A stretch of DNA of 64,000 nt from assembly GCA_036971615.1 (NCBI GenBank), contig JAYKKR010000056.1, positions 62,001 to 126,000 of the forward strand, given 5' to 3'. The DNA comes from Amyloporia xantha. Taxonomy: Eukaryota > Basidiomycota > Agaricomycetes > Polyporales > Adustoporiaceae. The notes beneath the pieces were generated by a model that was not told the DNA's origin, searched no databases, and was given only the letters and a program-made list of their open reading frames with translations. Position 1 is the stretch's first letter; each line of letters starts with the position of its first letter. Shown one piece after another: positions 1 through 11,900 of this stretch. The position numbers and the translations under genes were made by a program.

Positions 1-2030
1 AAAATAGCTGGGATAAAACTTGAGGGGTCGACGAGGGAACCAGGTACGCATATCTAACGACTACGACAAGTGGCTGTTTACTGAATATGCACAAGTGGCA
101 AGAATTCGGGAGTAGGAGGGGATGGGGGGGACACACCCAGGTGACGAAGGCCTGTTATATAGCGGGGCGGCTGTACATTTGCAGCAGACCTCATGCAGAA
201 GTACCTTTGTGGTATGTATTGTCATTATCTTGCATTGTTTTTACATGAACGAGTCAGTTGGGACAATCCATCTCCAAGACGCTGATCTCGATTGATCCCA
301 AGACCTTTCCGCCAGTTGAACATGCAGATGGACGATTGTTTTATGCATTCTCGCACACGGAGATAGCCAGTCTCCCTTTGTCGCATGTCGTCAGGGACTC
401 AAACCAATATTATCGGCACACCTCGTCAACGAGACCCAAGAACACGTAAAGACTGGGGATACTATCACTACGAGTATATTCATACAGGATGCATCGCCAT
501 TCGCCCGCGAAAGGTCCCGCATCTGTCCATTCCCAAATTAATTCGTCTCTTATTCACTCTCCTCATCGTCCGCCTCGAAACCGCCATCCAAATACGCGAC
601 ACGGTGGACGGGTTGCCTTCGCGGCGACCTCGCGTCTTCTCGAATACCCCTCAAGCGTGCGGCACGTTCCATGAAACACTCTTCCTCTTCCTTTCCATCC
701 TCGCTGGATTCAGCCTCTTCCACCGCAGTCTCGCTGTCTGTCCCCCACCCATCATCTGTCGTCGGAGTCGGTGAGCGTGCGCATGACCGAGTTGCCGGCC
801 ATATATCCACGATCACTTTATTATGCACTCCGAATGCGCCGAACAGGGTGTCGCGTGGTGGGTCGGTGGGAGCAATGTTCTGCTGCCATGGCATGGAAGG
901 CGTGGGGATAGGACCGTTGTCTGTCCGATCCGCTAACGGATCTACGAGCTTGCTAGGGTGCAGGTACGGGGGTGGTTAGTCAGGCTGGTTGGATTACTCC
1001 ATCCATCCTGGCTCACGGCTTCACCATTCGGCGCAAGATTGCAAGATCGCCTCATATTGTCACAAGGGTGCGGTGCGGAGAGGTGAATAGGCGGTTGTAT
1101 GGTAGTGAATTGCTTTATTGAAAAACGGGTGTATGCTGAAGCTCCGGTCTAGGAGCGAATATTTTAGGGATTCATAGTGAATGGAGGGCGTGAAGATGTA
1201 ATGCAGGTTGGCTGAGGTGCACCGCGTTTAAAAGGCGCGACGTGACCCTTTGTTTCTTCTTTCTAACGAGTGGCTCAGGACACCCAAGATGGCATTGTGC
1301 CACTCCGATGCCACTGATTCCTGAACCATGTGTTCCCGCAACTTATGTTCCTTTTGTTCTGAGGATTGTTCTGAAGGAAATAGGAAATTACTTTGTAAGT
1401 CCTTGTGAGGTTATACAATCTGATGCTTATACACTGCTACCAGTCCCGTTGATTGGTCGATACCCTAGCAAGGTCAATTTGGACATATCGGCTCCGCTGA
1501 ATCGCAATTTCAAGCATGCACTTGTTCGTCTATTACGTCACTATACTGATCATATCAAGGGTAGTCGTACGTGCCCCCATGTGCGATGGATACACATCTG
1601 TTCCCGAGGAAGGCTAATCACGTTGTACGCTCCTGAGAACTGCCTATAGCCACAGGTGACTCCAGGATCATGCACGGTTTCACTGATCGCGAATACTGAT
1701 TTGTTTGGACTTTGCGGATGAAGGCGGTTTCGAAAAGCGGCCACCAGAAGCTGACATTGCGAATGGAGAAATTCTAATAGATTCGAAACTTGTCTGCTCT
1801 TTATTCTGACGCATCTGTCCTCAGCAGGAATTGCTGTACCTTTATCGGCCGGAGAGTGGCTGATCGGACTTAAGGGATTGATGGAAAATTATGACGATTA
1901 TTTTGATATGTGTAATGCTAAATGCTTGATAGACGTATTTTCCTAGAGATGGTTTGAAACTCGAGTCAATAAACGTCACGCTTGACAGATCCAACCGAGT
2001 ATAACCAACGCTTACCTCCTATGGTATGTC
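1..2030. other. Region without a confident gene
   Basis: Several short ORFs lie here but none shows a family motif I recognise. The most protein-like is on the minus strand at 550-894 (114 codons). Its tail is rich in Glu, Asp and Ser, with an acidic C-terminus ending EADDEESE, and could be the last exon of an unknown gene. A plus-strand ORF at 1242-1649 (135 codons) has no recognisable domain. No transposon ends or RNA genes were seen. Confidence 0.4.
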
Positions 2031-2066
2031 AACCGCATATCCTCCTCAGCCATCGGTCGTGCAAAC

Positions 2067-3659
2067 TTATACCTCCACGTTGAGCTTATTTTCTTCTTCA
2101 ATGATCCTCTGCTCCTTCGTGATCTCGCCCGCCACCGTGTTGGTGCATAGATCATCAAGACCGCCAAGATCGTCGCTCCAAGCTAAGGTCGTGCTGTGCC
2201 TGGTAGTGTCTTGCGCACCAGATTTAAGTCCTGGATGAGCAGCAAATTCTAAGCTCTCGAACTGCGAGCAGGACGACATGACGATATCTGAATATCCAGA
2301 GGAACTTGAGTCAGGCCAGACCTCAACCACTCTCGTAGCCGATCCAGCTTCGCCGATGTGCAATAGAAATCGGGTGATGAGGACGGAAGACAATCTAGAA
2401 ATGACATGAGTACCTGGTGTTCAAAGGAAATTGAATAGGCACTAACGGGCTTATCAACTCGACGATACCCAGGTTCGCCCCTGCCTACAATTTCGTGTCA
2501 ACAATAGACCAATAATCAATCAAGACGCCTACGCTGGTGGTGGTAATAATGAGGATATCTGCGATATTCAGCAACGACAACGCCCTATAAGGATACGCGA
2601 TTCAGCGATTGCGGATTGCCGAAAATACACCACCTACACAAAGTATAGAGTACCTGCGGATATACAATGTAAGAATCTCAGATTCCAGACCTCAGTCTAC
2701 GACTTACCGTCTCGAATCAAGACCGCTCCTAGCGTGACGGATTTGTTGAGCCAACCTCTCCGGGAAGCCGCTGGTACCATCCGGTACGAATGATACCAGG
2801 TTGCAACGAACACGATGAGATCGGATACAATGACGCAAGTTCGAGGCAGAATCGACACTAGAGCATTGATCCCTCAATTCAGATTATATATTATTGACGT
2901 AGGGTTTATGAGCTCACGGCTATGGAGATAAGCTTCCATGACGTGCCGCAAGAGATCAGAGAGAAGTGCTTACATGAAGATTGTCTTTTGCGAATAAAGC
3001 GCGTCTTGTTCACAGAATGGAATCTGAAGCACTGTCGTCATACTGAAGGTCGACTGAATATTGACAAACTGGCGAGATCGAGATTCAGCACGAAGCCATT
3101 TTAGAGACGATTGGAGGGAAGCTTTGTCTTTACCAAATTTGTGCCTACAGGCACCAATCCTAATGCCAGAGTAGGGAGCGCTAGTCGCCAGTCGCCCCCA
3201 CTAACAGCATATACACGAAGCGCAGCAACCACTAATACAGATGAGTGGCGGGAGTGAGGATACGCTGGATCTTACCGGAAGAAATTATGATGGCTAATAT
3301 GACAAATGCAATTTGGAAGAACGCTTCCAGCTTACAACTGCGTGACCACCAATGAGACATTGATGAAAAGAAAAAACGCTGTACCGAACCTCTGCAGCAG
3401 GTGAGACGGGTATGAATATAATCAGGGAGCTTGAAGAACGAACCAAAAGAGTGGACCAGGAAATGACCCATAACCCATTCGTCACCAACTGGCCGATCAG
3501 ATTCACTCTATTGAGAACAAGGAGTATTGCTGTCGTCCGTCCTGTATGTCGTATTAGCTGGGCCTCTTCTCTAATCGTTAATATTTGTTCGTAGGCTATG
3601 AGCGCTAGTAGCGATCCAAATTCGATGAATAAGAGCTTGTTATTCAGGACTAATACCAC
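2067..3659 (-). CDS. DUF6533-family multi-pass membrane protein, copy 1
   Basis: This is a spliced gene of the basidiomycete-expanded DUF6533 family, whose function is unknown. The N-terminal part (exon around 3480-3659) carries the family hallmark: a helix followed by YEQILTIREEAQLI, then a Leu-rich helix with LVLNR. The next exon (about 3294-3355) is a hydrophobic helix. The following one (about 3140-3230) reads ALRVYAVSGGDWRLALPTL, with the family's RVYA motif. The C-terminal exon (2067-2393) contains RFLLHIGEAGS and a polar, acidic tail. Each block has a counterpart in the same order in the plus-strand gene at 24110-25711, and the intron positions agree, so the two are paralogues. The exact start and two middle exon boundaries are not settled. 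A stop in one read-through frame near 3110 falls inside what I take to be an intron. Decay cannot be excluded. Confidence 0.55.
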
Positions 3660-3878
3660 ACACCGACAGTCGCGATATCGAAGTAGTCTTGTATTACGCT
3701 ACGACAGGTCGACGGGAATCGCGGATGATCAATCGGAGTAAACATCTTGTGCATCAGCACTTTTGCATATCCCTGACAGCCTGACAGCCCTGACATAATT
3801 TCGTCAGGCTGTCAGGGCTGTCAGGCCACAGGGACATTTTTTAAAACCAGATATAATATGGAAAATAAAATTCCATCA

Positions 3879-3948
3879 TACAGAATTGAACCCCAAGCTC
3901 ATACAAACAGAAAGTCAGCATGAAACATAACCACTACACCACAAGACC
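3879..3948 (-). repeat. tRNA-like segment, left arm
   Basis: Read on the minus strand, this stretch has an A-box-like TGGTGTAGTGGTTA and, about 45 bases on, a B-box-like GGGGTTCAATTCTG. This is the spacing of an internal RNA polymerase III promoter in a tRNA. It lacks a clean acceptor stem, so it is a decayed tRNA-derived or SINE-like unit and not a working tRNA gene. Its diverged partner faces the other way at 4268-4340. Confidence 0.4.
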
Positions 3949-4267
3949 ATACACACATTTAAATCTTCAAACATTATAGTCTGACGTCTCTCCAAGGGTT
4001 TCAATCTATTTACACTTCAACAAATTTCGACTTTTTGACTTCTTTTGTATTGAGTCAAATTAAGCCAGATTAGGGAAATACCAGTCCAGATACAGAACTA
4101 GTATGCAATGCTGATTATCTTCAAAACAATGTCAAATAGTGTTGGATGGACTCCACCATTATAATATATCAGGTTGCATGTAATTCCAAGCCTTATTAGA
4201 GTGCACATGTTTGAAGACCCTTGAGAAATATTCAGGATATATTGATTCAACAGTTGAACTTAGAGAA

Positions 4268-4340
4268 GCTCTTATGGTGCAGTGGTTATGTTGTACTTCT
4301 ACTTGTCATATATGTTAATGCATGAGTTCAATTCCTCCTA
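4268..4340 (+). repeat. tRNA-like segment, right arm
   Basis: The plus strand shows an A-box-like TGGTGCAGTGGTTA at 4275-4288 and a B-box-like GAGTTCAATTCC at 4324-4335. It is the inverted, diverged partner of the tRNA-like unit at 3879-3948. No cloverleaf can be drawn with confidence. Confidence 0.4.
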
Positions 4341-5071
4341 CTGGCATTTTATTTTCAGAGTTTTACTTAGTTCTCTGACAAACACTGACAGCCCTGAGCA
4401 TCCTGATGGGTTTTTACTGATATACTATCTAACCCAAACTGACAGCTGGTGTCCTGACATCCCTGACAGGTCCTGAAAGGCCCTGACAAGCTGTTCATCA
4501 GGGCTGTCAGGGCCTTTGCAGAAGTACTGATGTGCACTTCACTACACCGAGCCACTTACGTATATTTTATGCCTTGGATTATTTCTACCTGCTCAGACAT
4601 GGGGTTAGACAGAAGGGGAGAACTGGTCCACCTCTCTAGTCTGTTTCGTCCACTACTTATCAATGTTTCCTCGGTAATTGAATAAGCACCACCTTCATCG
4701 CATTAGCCTCCAAGCTCCAGATCGGAGGTTTTGGATAAGTGTCGTCACCAGCCGCTCAGAGTCATGGCAAGCCCGAAGTTAGAACGTGGCGTGATAAAAG
4801 GTTCTAGACGACTTAGCACGGCCTATGATGCGGATAGCGTACTACTTTATCAGCATGGGCGCTGGCGTTACAATGCGCAATTAACCGCCAGGTCAACTCA
4901 ATTAGGGTGTTCCACAGTAGGGTTTCCGCGCAGTTTCCGCTCAGTTTCAAGCCAGATTCCATTCTGGTTTCCGACTGCCCGAGATGCCCGAGAATCCGGC
5001 AAAGCCCGGAAACTGCGTTTTCAACTTTGATTAGGGCGTTGGAAACTGGAGCTCGAGTATGCTCGCCACGC

Positions 5072-5922
5072 TGTAAGTCGTGACGGTGTGCCGTCCCGTG
5101 TGCGAATGTGTTCGTCCGAGGGGCTATGAGGGAGCTGCGAGCTTCCAAAAGAGAGAGTGGTGGTGGTGTGGAATGGGTAAGGGGTGGACCAACGTACAAG
5201 ACTCAGCTCTGTACTCGGAATGTGCTTGTCCCCGATGGCAGTGCCGCTGTGCTATGTCAAATCCCGGTGGAGAGCCCTGTCTCTGAAAAACCAGAAAGTG
5301 CCAGCTGGCACCTGATTGCTTCCCCCCGTCGTGTGCGGAGAGCCTCAATAACGCTGTATCGCAGTATAAAGACGTATAGAGCTGTTGCGCTCTACACTAA
5401 ACCCGGTGAGAGAAAAGGAATAACGCAGTATCCTCCGCCGCTTGCGGAGCCCCGGTGTCGCAGTATCACAGTATCACAGTGTCGCGGTGTCGCAGTGTCG
5501 CAGTAAAAGACGTATAGAGTGCCGCTGCAGCTCTACACTAAGCCCGGTAAGAGAAGAAGGAGTGTCTATTGCTCAGTATTGAGATGTACAGGGGAGTCCT
5601 CGCAGTCTGGTACCAAGGGGGAACTGAAGAGCGAGCTACCTTCCGGCCACGTCATCTACCCTCCGCTGACTAAGCGGAACGAAGCGGTGTCGTTCCGGAA
5701 GGAAGAATCGCAAAATCGGAATAAAGCGGAGGGAAGGGGAGGAAAGATAAGATAAAACACCAACACCAATTAGAGCAAAAATGCAAAATAAATGAGAATC
5801 AAACCAAACACCGAAGCTGTATGGTAGACACAGAGGAGGGAGGAACAACACCTGAGGAAGAGAGAGAATGAGATGCTTGCTTGTCCGTGCTTTCACCCCC
5901 CAGCCCGATACCTCTCCTTACA
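5072..5922 (-). repeat. LTR (3' LTR of the minus-strand element)
   Basis: This 851-bp repeat is apparently identical to 13013-13863. Within it, a block around GACGTATAGAG...CTCTACACTAA(A/G)CCCGGT(G/A)AGAGAA occurs twice (about 5370-5415 and 5508-5553). Between them lies a stretch of CAGTATCACAGTGTCG-type short repeats (5455-5505). The first bases on the minus strand, TGTAA, supply the stop codon of the giant ORF. Confidence 0.9.
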
Positions 5923-8900
5923 CCCCCTTCACACTCAAATATTGACTGTCCCCAGTCAATCCCTCCATCCGCAAGTGAAGGAACTCAATATGATCTGCAA
6001 GGATGCGGAGGTTGTCATTGCACTGCTTTTCGAACTTGACCATTTCCTCATGACGGGCCTCCAGAGCCTGCAGGACGTCCTCTCCCCACTCCGGACAGGT
6101 GGAGTCAGTGACAGATGTGGTCACATCGGGTACCGTCGTCCTATCTCCCGTGGAGTCCACAGCAACAGGTCGGGCATGGTGCCAATCCTCCAGTGTCCAG
6201 CTGGACCCGGAAAGATCCTTGACTCGAGTGTGTTTCTTGGGGCTCGGATCCTCCACAAACGATGGGCTCGCCTCCTGCACATAGAGACCGTAGACCGTGT
6301 CCTCTTCCACACTGGATGTCGGCGGCTCCGCTTGGTGCACTTCGCTTTCCCTCGCCGGCGTATCGTCCGCCTCCATCTGGTGTGTCTCGAGAAGGTCCTC
6401 TCCCGGTTCATCCGCGCTCTCGCCATCCACATCATCATCGGCCTGGCCGCCATCATGTACGTCCGGGGGCATGCTTTCCTCCTCAAAGAGCTCGAGTAAC
6501 TCCAGACTCGGCGTCTCCGGCTCCGTCGGTTCTGCGCGTTGAGCCCAATCGAAAGGTGGCGGCCATTGTGACTTCCAGTCCTTCCCCCACTCGCGCGCCG
6601 CCAGCTCCTCAACACCCTGCAGCCACGCTGCACGCTCCTGTGCTTCATGTTGAGCCCTCTCCCGCGCTTCACGTTGAGCACGCCGCGCACGACGCTCCTC
6701 CCGCGCTTTGCATCGAGCACATTGAGCCCCACTCTCCTCCTCAGCGGACAAAGGAAGCTTGGGCACATTCTCGTCTTCGTCACCGTCGAGTCCATGCGCA
6801 GCCCCACCCCTACTGGCAGCATCGTCCGCCATATGCATGTTCGCCATGCCGCGGTCGGACTCCTTGTCTCCCACTTCCACTGCATTCCTGTTCACGTCTC
6901 TTGCTGCCATCGCAGTCCTTCCGCCCGCCTCGCAGCTATTCATCAGTGGTTCATCTGCATGCCACAGCAGCGCGGTCCCATATAAATCGACGTCGAGACC
7001 ACCTTCGCGCATCTTCGCCAGCTCGCTCAGCCTGCCTTCCTGCTCCATCGCAAGGCTTTCCGGCCAACACTTGTCCGTTGTTTGATCCGACTTTGCCAGG
7101 TCCTCCAGAGATGCTCGCCACAGGTCGCCTGCGCTTCCTCCCGCCATACAGGGGCCCAGCGCCGTCTCGCCCGCCACGTCCCCCTCCCCGCCCATGCCAT
7201 TGGTTTCTTCTGCGGGAAACATCGAGAATACATCCTCCGCATCCATCGCACTCTTGATTCCAGTGTCATCCACGACGAGCTCCTCGACAAACAGATTCAA
7301 GTCAGCAGCGGATCTTGCCTCTCCCGCAATTCCAGGAACTCGGCCGTCCGCGCACTCGTCGTCGCCCACACTGTCTTCGCACCCTGTACCCCACGCCAGC
7401 TGTACTCGTGGCGGGTCGGTACTCGCAGTGTTTGCTGTCCGAGAGTCCGGCCTTCGCTCGCGCTCGCATCCGTGCTCTAGCCGCCCGTCGAATTCCGCCC
7501 CATCCTTGGAGTTCTCTGCTCTCGTTTCGAGCCCCATCTGTTCACGGTGGCTATGCAACACCCCTCCCCGGTCCGCGCCAGCATTGTCACCGGCGCCCCT
7601 CTCATTCGCCCTTATTCCTAGGCTGCAGCTCGCGTTTTCTTCCTTCTCACCCTGGTCTCCACCTTGCCGACGTCCGCACACGTCCTGTTCCTCACAAGCG
7701 CCAAGTAGTCGACCCCCTTCCCCTAAAAATCGTGTTTGTTCAGCCTGCGGTGTGGATCGGTTGTCGGGGCCCGGATCATGCACTGTCTTTGCACCATTTT
7801 GCTCGGTCCCTGTCCCCCCCGCTTCGTTTCCGCCCGCCGTCCTTGTGTCCCATCGCAGGTCCTCGTCCACGCGCCCATCCTCACTTTCGCTGCTTCGCCC
7901 CTCTAGCTCGTCGCCGTTCTTTGCTTGCCTGTTCTCGTTTTCTCGGGTGCCCCTGTCTCCGCAGTCGTTAGTCCCATCAACTCGAAGTGAATGTCGGTCG
8001 GATGCCGCTGCGTCCTTTCCTGCGCGCGGAGCGCGTTCACCGCATGTATCGACGCGCAGTGGGTCCGCTCGAATACTTGTCGGTCCTGTAGCATCTCGTC
8101 GGGTTGCATCATCGCCCGCTATCGTTCCTCCTCCCCTATGGTCCCCGACCTCGCCCGGTTCGGTTCCGCTCGCAGTCCAAGCTCGCAATCTTTGTGCTTT
8201 GCCCCCGTGCTCATCCCCGCCTTCACTCATCCTCTCCTCTTTATCCCGCGACACCCTTGCCCCTCCGTCCGCTAGATCCCTCTCCCCTGCACCGATACTA
8301 TGTTCCCCTCCTAACACTTTCGCACCCTCGTCCCCTGATTTCCCCATGAGAACCCCCTTTGTACTTATCTCCTTCCATACGTGGCCGACTTCTTGACTCG
8401 TTTCCTTTCCGCCCGCCGCCCTGACGTCCTTTCTTAGGCCTACGTCCACATCCCCGCCCTCACTCTCGCCACTCCGCTCCTTCCCTGCCTGTTCCTCCTT
8501 TCCGTCCGAGGCGTCAGTGACGCACACTCCTCCCTCTGACGCCGTCCCCATTCCACCTATCTCACGTCCGCGTTCAACCCCCTGCCCACTTCTTCGCTCT
8601 CCCTCCCCTTCCCGATCTCCGACCACACGTGCTCCTCCCTCTGCGGTTCCCAGTTCGCGCAAACTCACCGCTTTTGCATCTCCCCCTTCGCCGCCTGTGC
8701 CGCTGAAACATCCGTGTAGTGTGGGCGCCCCCCCTACGATTCGCTCGCTGAACCATTCCTTTTTGTCCCCGGATAGCAATGCCTGCAGGAAGGGCATAAC
8801 AACCCCCAGTAGGTACAGTATAGTGTAAACTGCACAGTGGAAGATCGTAAGAGTGAGCAGCACTAGAGCCAAACTTCCAGTGGCAGCAACGGGTGCAAGG

Positions 8901-11900
8901 CAGATGGGTTCGAGCCGTTCCGTCGATCGTTCGTTGTCACGTTGTAGCACGTCCGTCGTCCACATGTAGTTCCCAGTAAGCTCCCTATTCGTACTCTGCA
9001 GATCGCCCAAACTGGTCGGAAGGTATGCCAATACAAAGCGAGTCGAAAGTCCCGATTCCCTCGCCGTGTTTGCTGAGCTTCGGGTAGTAATCCGTCCTTC
9101 ATAACCCCCTCTGAACACGCGTGCTATCGCCTTAGTGTGACCGGTAAGTTCCCTTGGTAGCTGTACTCCCAGGCTGGCGTACGGCCCGTTGCGTGAGAGC
9201 GCGGACAGCGGACGCGTCGGCTGCCGTTCGAACAGCGCAGCACGCCATCGCCTCGTCGTCGCGCTCGTAGATCCCCCAGCCAGTAGAGACCCCCCGGATG
9301 CCGCCCTGTCCTCGTCCTCAGGCCGCGCTTGTTCCCCGCGCGTATCAATGCCTAGCTGACGTGCTTGAAGTTTCGTCGGATCTGTGGCATCGCGCGCGAT
9401 CGCCTCGTCGTCGGCTACTCTTCTCCCTCCGCTCCCGCCTCTGTCCTCGCTCACTCCATTTCCACGCACAGTCCTCTCCCCTCTTCTTCGCCCTACGTTT
9501 TCTTCCAGATTCTCGACGGCGCGCTCTCCTCCCGATGCCATCGCTGTCGACCACGCTCCCTCCCAGCGGCTGCTAGGTACCAACTTTCCTCCTCCAGCTT
9601 CCGTCCCCGTGGTGCCAGAGTACGCGCGCGCACCGTAGTCGTACACGCCTTCCTTGTCTCCCCTCTCCATAAGTCGTTGCCGTTCGACGTGTACTGACCC
9701 TCTTGCCCTTGCCCAGTTCGTTCGCAGTATACTTTGTAGTCCATGTAATGTCCTGTACAGCATGAGCCTGACGCGTAGATACACGCGGCTGCACCTAACG
9801 AGTACGCCGCTCGCCGTTCCACGTCCCCAGTGGGATCCGAACATACTCGACTGCCCCGCCCGTCGTTCATAGCCTCGCCTGGGCGCGCCGGTCTGAGTTG
9901 TCCAAGTACACTCCCTAGTCAGGCATCCGTAAGTATCTCCCCCGCCCGAACCGTGCAAAAGGGTTGCCGGTGCTGAGAGAGTCGAGAAGCCGATGCTCGA
10001 TCGTGTATTCGCTAAGCCACGCGCCCAGCTCCTAGATCCAGCACCCAGTTCCCCAAGCAGTCGTAGTCCCAGACTGATGTACGGCCCGTTGCGCGAGAGC
10101 GCGGACAGCGAGCGCGTCGGCTGCCGTTCGAACGGCGCAGCACGCCAGTGCCCCGTCGTCGCACTCGTAGATGCACCAGTTAGTAGACATCCCCAGATAG
10201 CAAGGAAAAAGTCCAGTGCACAGCGCGGGAGGAGCCCGAACAATGGCTTCGGCGATAACGTCGAAAAGCGTGCCTCCGCCGTACATCGATCAGTAAACTC
10301 CCCGGGCAGCGGTGATCCCAAGCTTGTACACGAGCTGTTGTTGCACAGGAGCGCGCACACAGGGCGCGTCGGCCCCCGTTCGAATGGTGCAACGCCCCAG
10401 CCCCCAGTCAATGTACTCGTGGATCCACCAGTTGTTAGCCCTGAAGACCACCAGATATCAAGGGAACAGTCCAGCGCGCAGCGCGGAAGGAGCCCGAACA
10501 ATGCGCTCTGCGGGAGCTTCGAGAAGCCTGCGATGGGCGGGGCGCTCGGCGGCGCCAATCCCAGCGCTCGTCTCGCTCCCTCGACCGTCCTTGTTCTCTC
10601 CCCCTTAACCCGGTCTCGTTGACCTCTGCCAGCCATCTTCCCAGCCTGCCCTTCCGCATCAGGACGCGCTGTGGCTCGACCGCTCTCCTCCCCCCTCTGC
10701 GCTGTCTGCCTCTGTCCGCCGTCCACGCGCTCTTCGACCTTGCCCCTCCACGGTCTCCTCGTTCCCTCCGCCGCACTCTCCGCACGCGTTGGCCCATCCC
10801 TCCCTATTGCGCTTCCTTCCGCGCCCCGCCTATTCGCTGAAAGGGTCTCCTCCACTGCCGACTCGACGCAATCTGTCGTGTCCTGAGCGATAGATACTCG
10901 CTCCACCCCCTCCGAGGTAAGTCCCTCCTCCCGTCTCGGCGCGTCAAACGTGTCCGACCCACGGCTGGGGAGAAGTCTGAACAATGGGCTCGGCGACAGG
11001 GACGGGAAGTCTGGGACGGGCAGGACGCCCGGCGGCGCTACCCGCAGTGCTCGTCCTGCCTCCCCGTCCGTCCTTGTTCCCCCCTTTCCAGCCTTCCCGG
11101 CTCGTTCTTCCTCGCCTTCCTCCCGCGCGCTCCATACGCACAACAGTCCTTCCATCTCTTCCGCGATCCTAGTACCGAATGAGGACGCCTCCTCCACCAC
11201 CTTCCCTACGCCTTCCGTCCTGCCAGCCGTGCTTCTCAGTACTGCTCCCTGGGTGGTAGATCCTTCAAGTCTCGACGCCTCCAGCGCGTCCGCCCCGCGA
11301 TCGACTGCCAAATCAGTTAGTTCTGGTCCACGCCCAACGCCGCGGTCGTTCCCGCCCAACGATGTATGCGGGGCTGCTTCTTCTTGCGCTAACACACAGC
11401 TCTCCGCCGCGTTCGATACCCGCGTAGATCTGCCAGCCAACGCCCCGGCTAGCCACAGGCTTGCGCGAGCGCGTTCGGCGTTGTCGACGTTCCGCGGGAG
11501 GGATGATAGACAGCACCCCAAGGGACCTGTTCGCGTCCGCATTTCGTCCCTGCTGTCCTCGAGTTCGCACTTTGCTGACTCCCCCGCCCCTTCCGTTGAG
11601 TTCAACGTGCACCAGCGCCCCTCCGTCTCCAATGCTCCCCCTTCCGCGACCCTCGAATCGGCCGTAGACTTCTCCCCCTGTATTGACGCCTCTGCGCTCC
11701 ATGCAGGCCAAACCACACAAGACGCCGCCAGCACTGTCAGGGTTCGTACCGTCGACAGATACGTGGACTCTGCGAGGCGATAGTTCTCGTGTCCCTGCCT
11801 TCTCGTTCCCTCCGACACGCTTGATAAGCGCCGCCTCCCCTCCATTTCCAAACCGCTTCTTTCCGCTAAGAATGTCTCCCCTGCCTGCGTCTCATAACCC

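Larger units (their letters stand above)
3752..4532. mobile_element. TIR-like element with CCTGACA repeats and tRNA-like arms
   Basis: The ends are imperfect inverted repeats: CATCAGCACTTTTGCA on the left matches the reverse complement of the right end, CATCAGTACTTCTGCA. Just inside each end sit clusters of CCTGACA / TGTCAGG, including a long palindromic stretch at 3772-3826 and another at 4470-4518. Further in, the arms continue as a diverged inverted repeat (about 3860-3950 against 4260-4350). No clear target-site duplication was found. No ORF of note lies inside. This is most likely a non-autonomous DNA element. The superfamily cannot be assigned. Confidence 0.5.

Noticed and set aside
7194..8396. 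Plus-strand ORF of 400 codons inside the LTR element
   Set aside because: It is the complement of the giant minus-strand ORF. Its Pro/Ser/Arg-rich composition is what the GC-rich opposite frame gives. The LTR orientation (primer site, polypurine tract) fits the minus strand.
10950..11783. Plus-strand ORF of 277 codons inside the LTR element
   Set aside because: Same reason: shadow of the giant ORF, no motif of its own.
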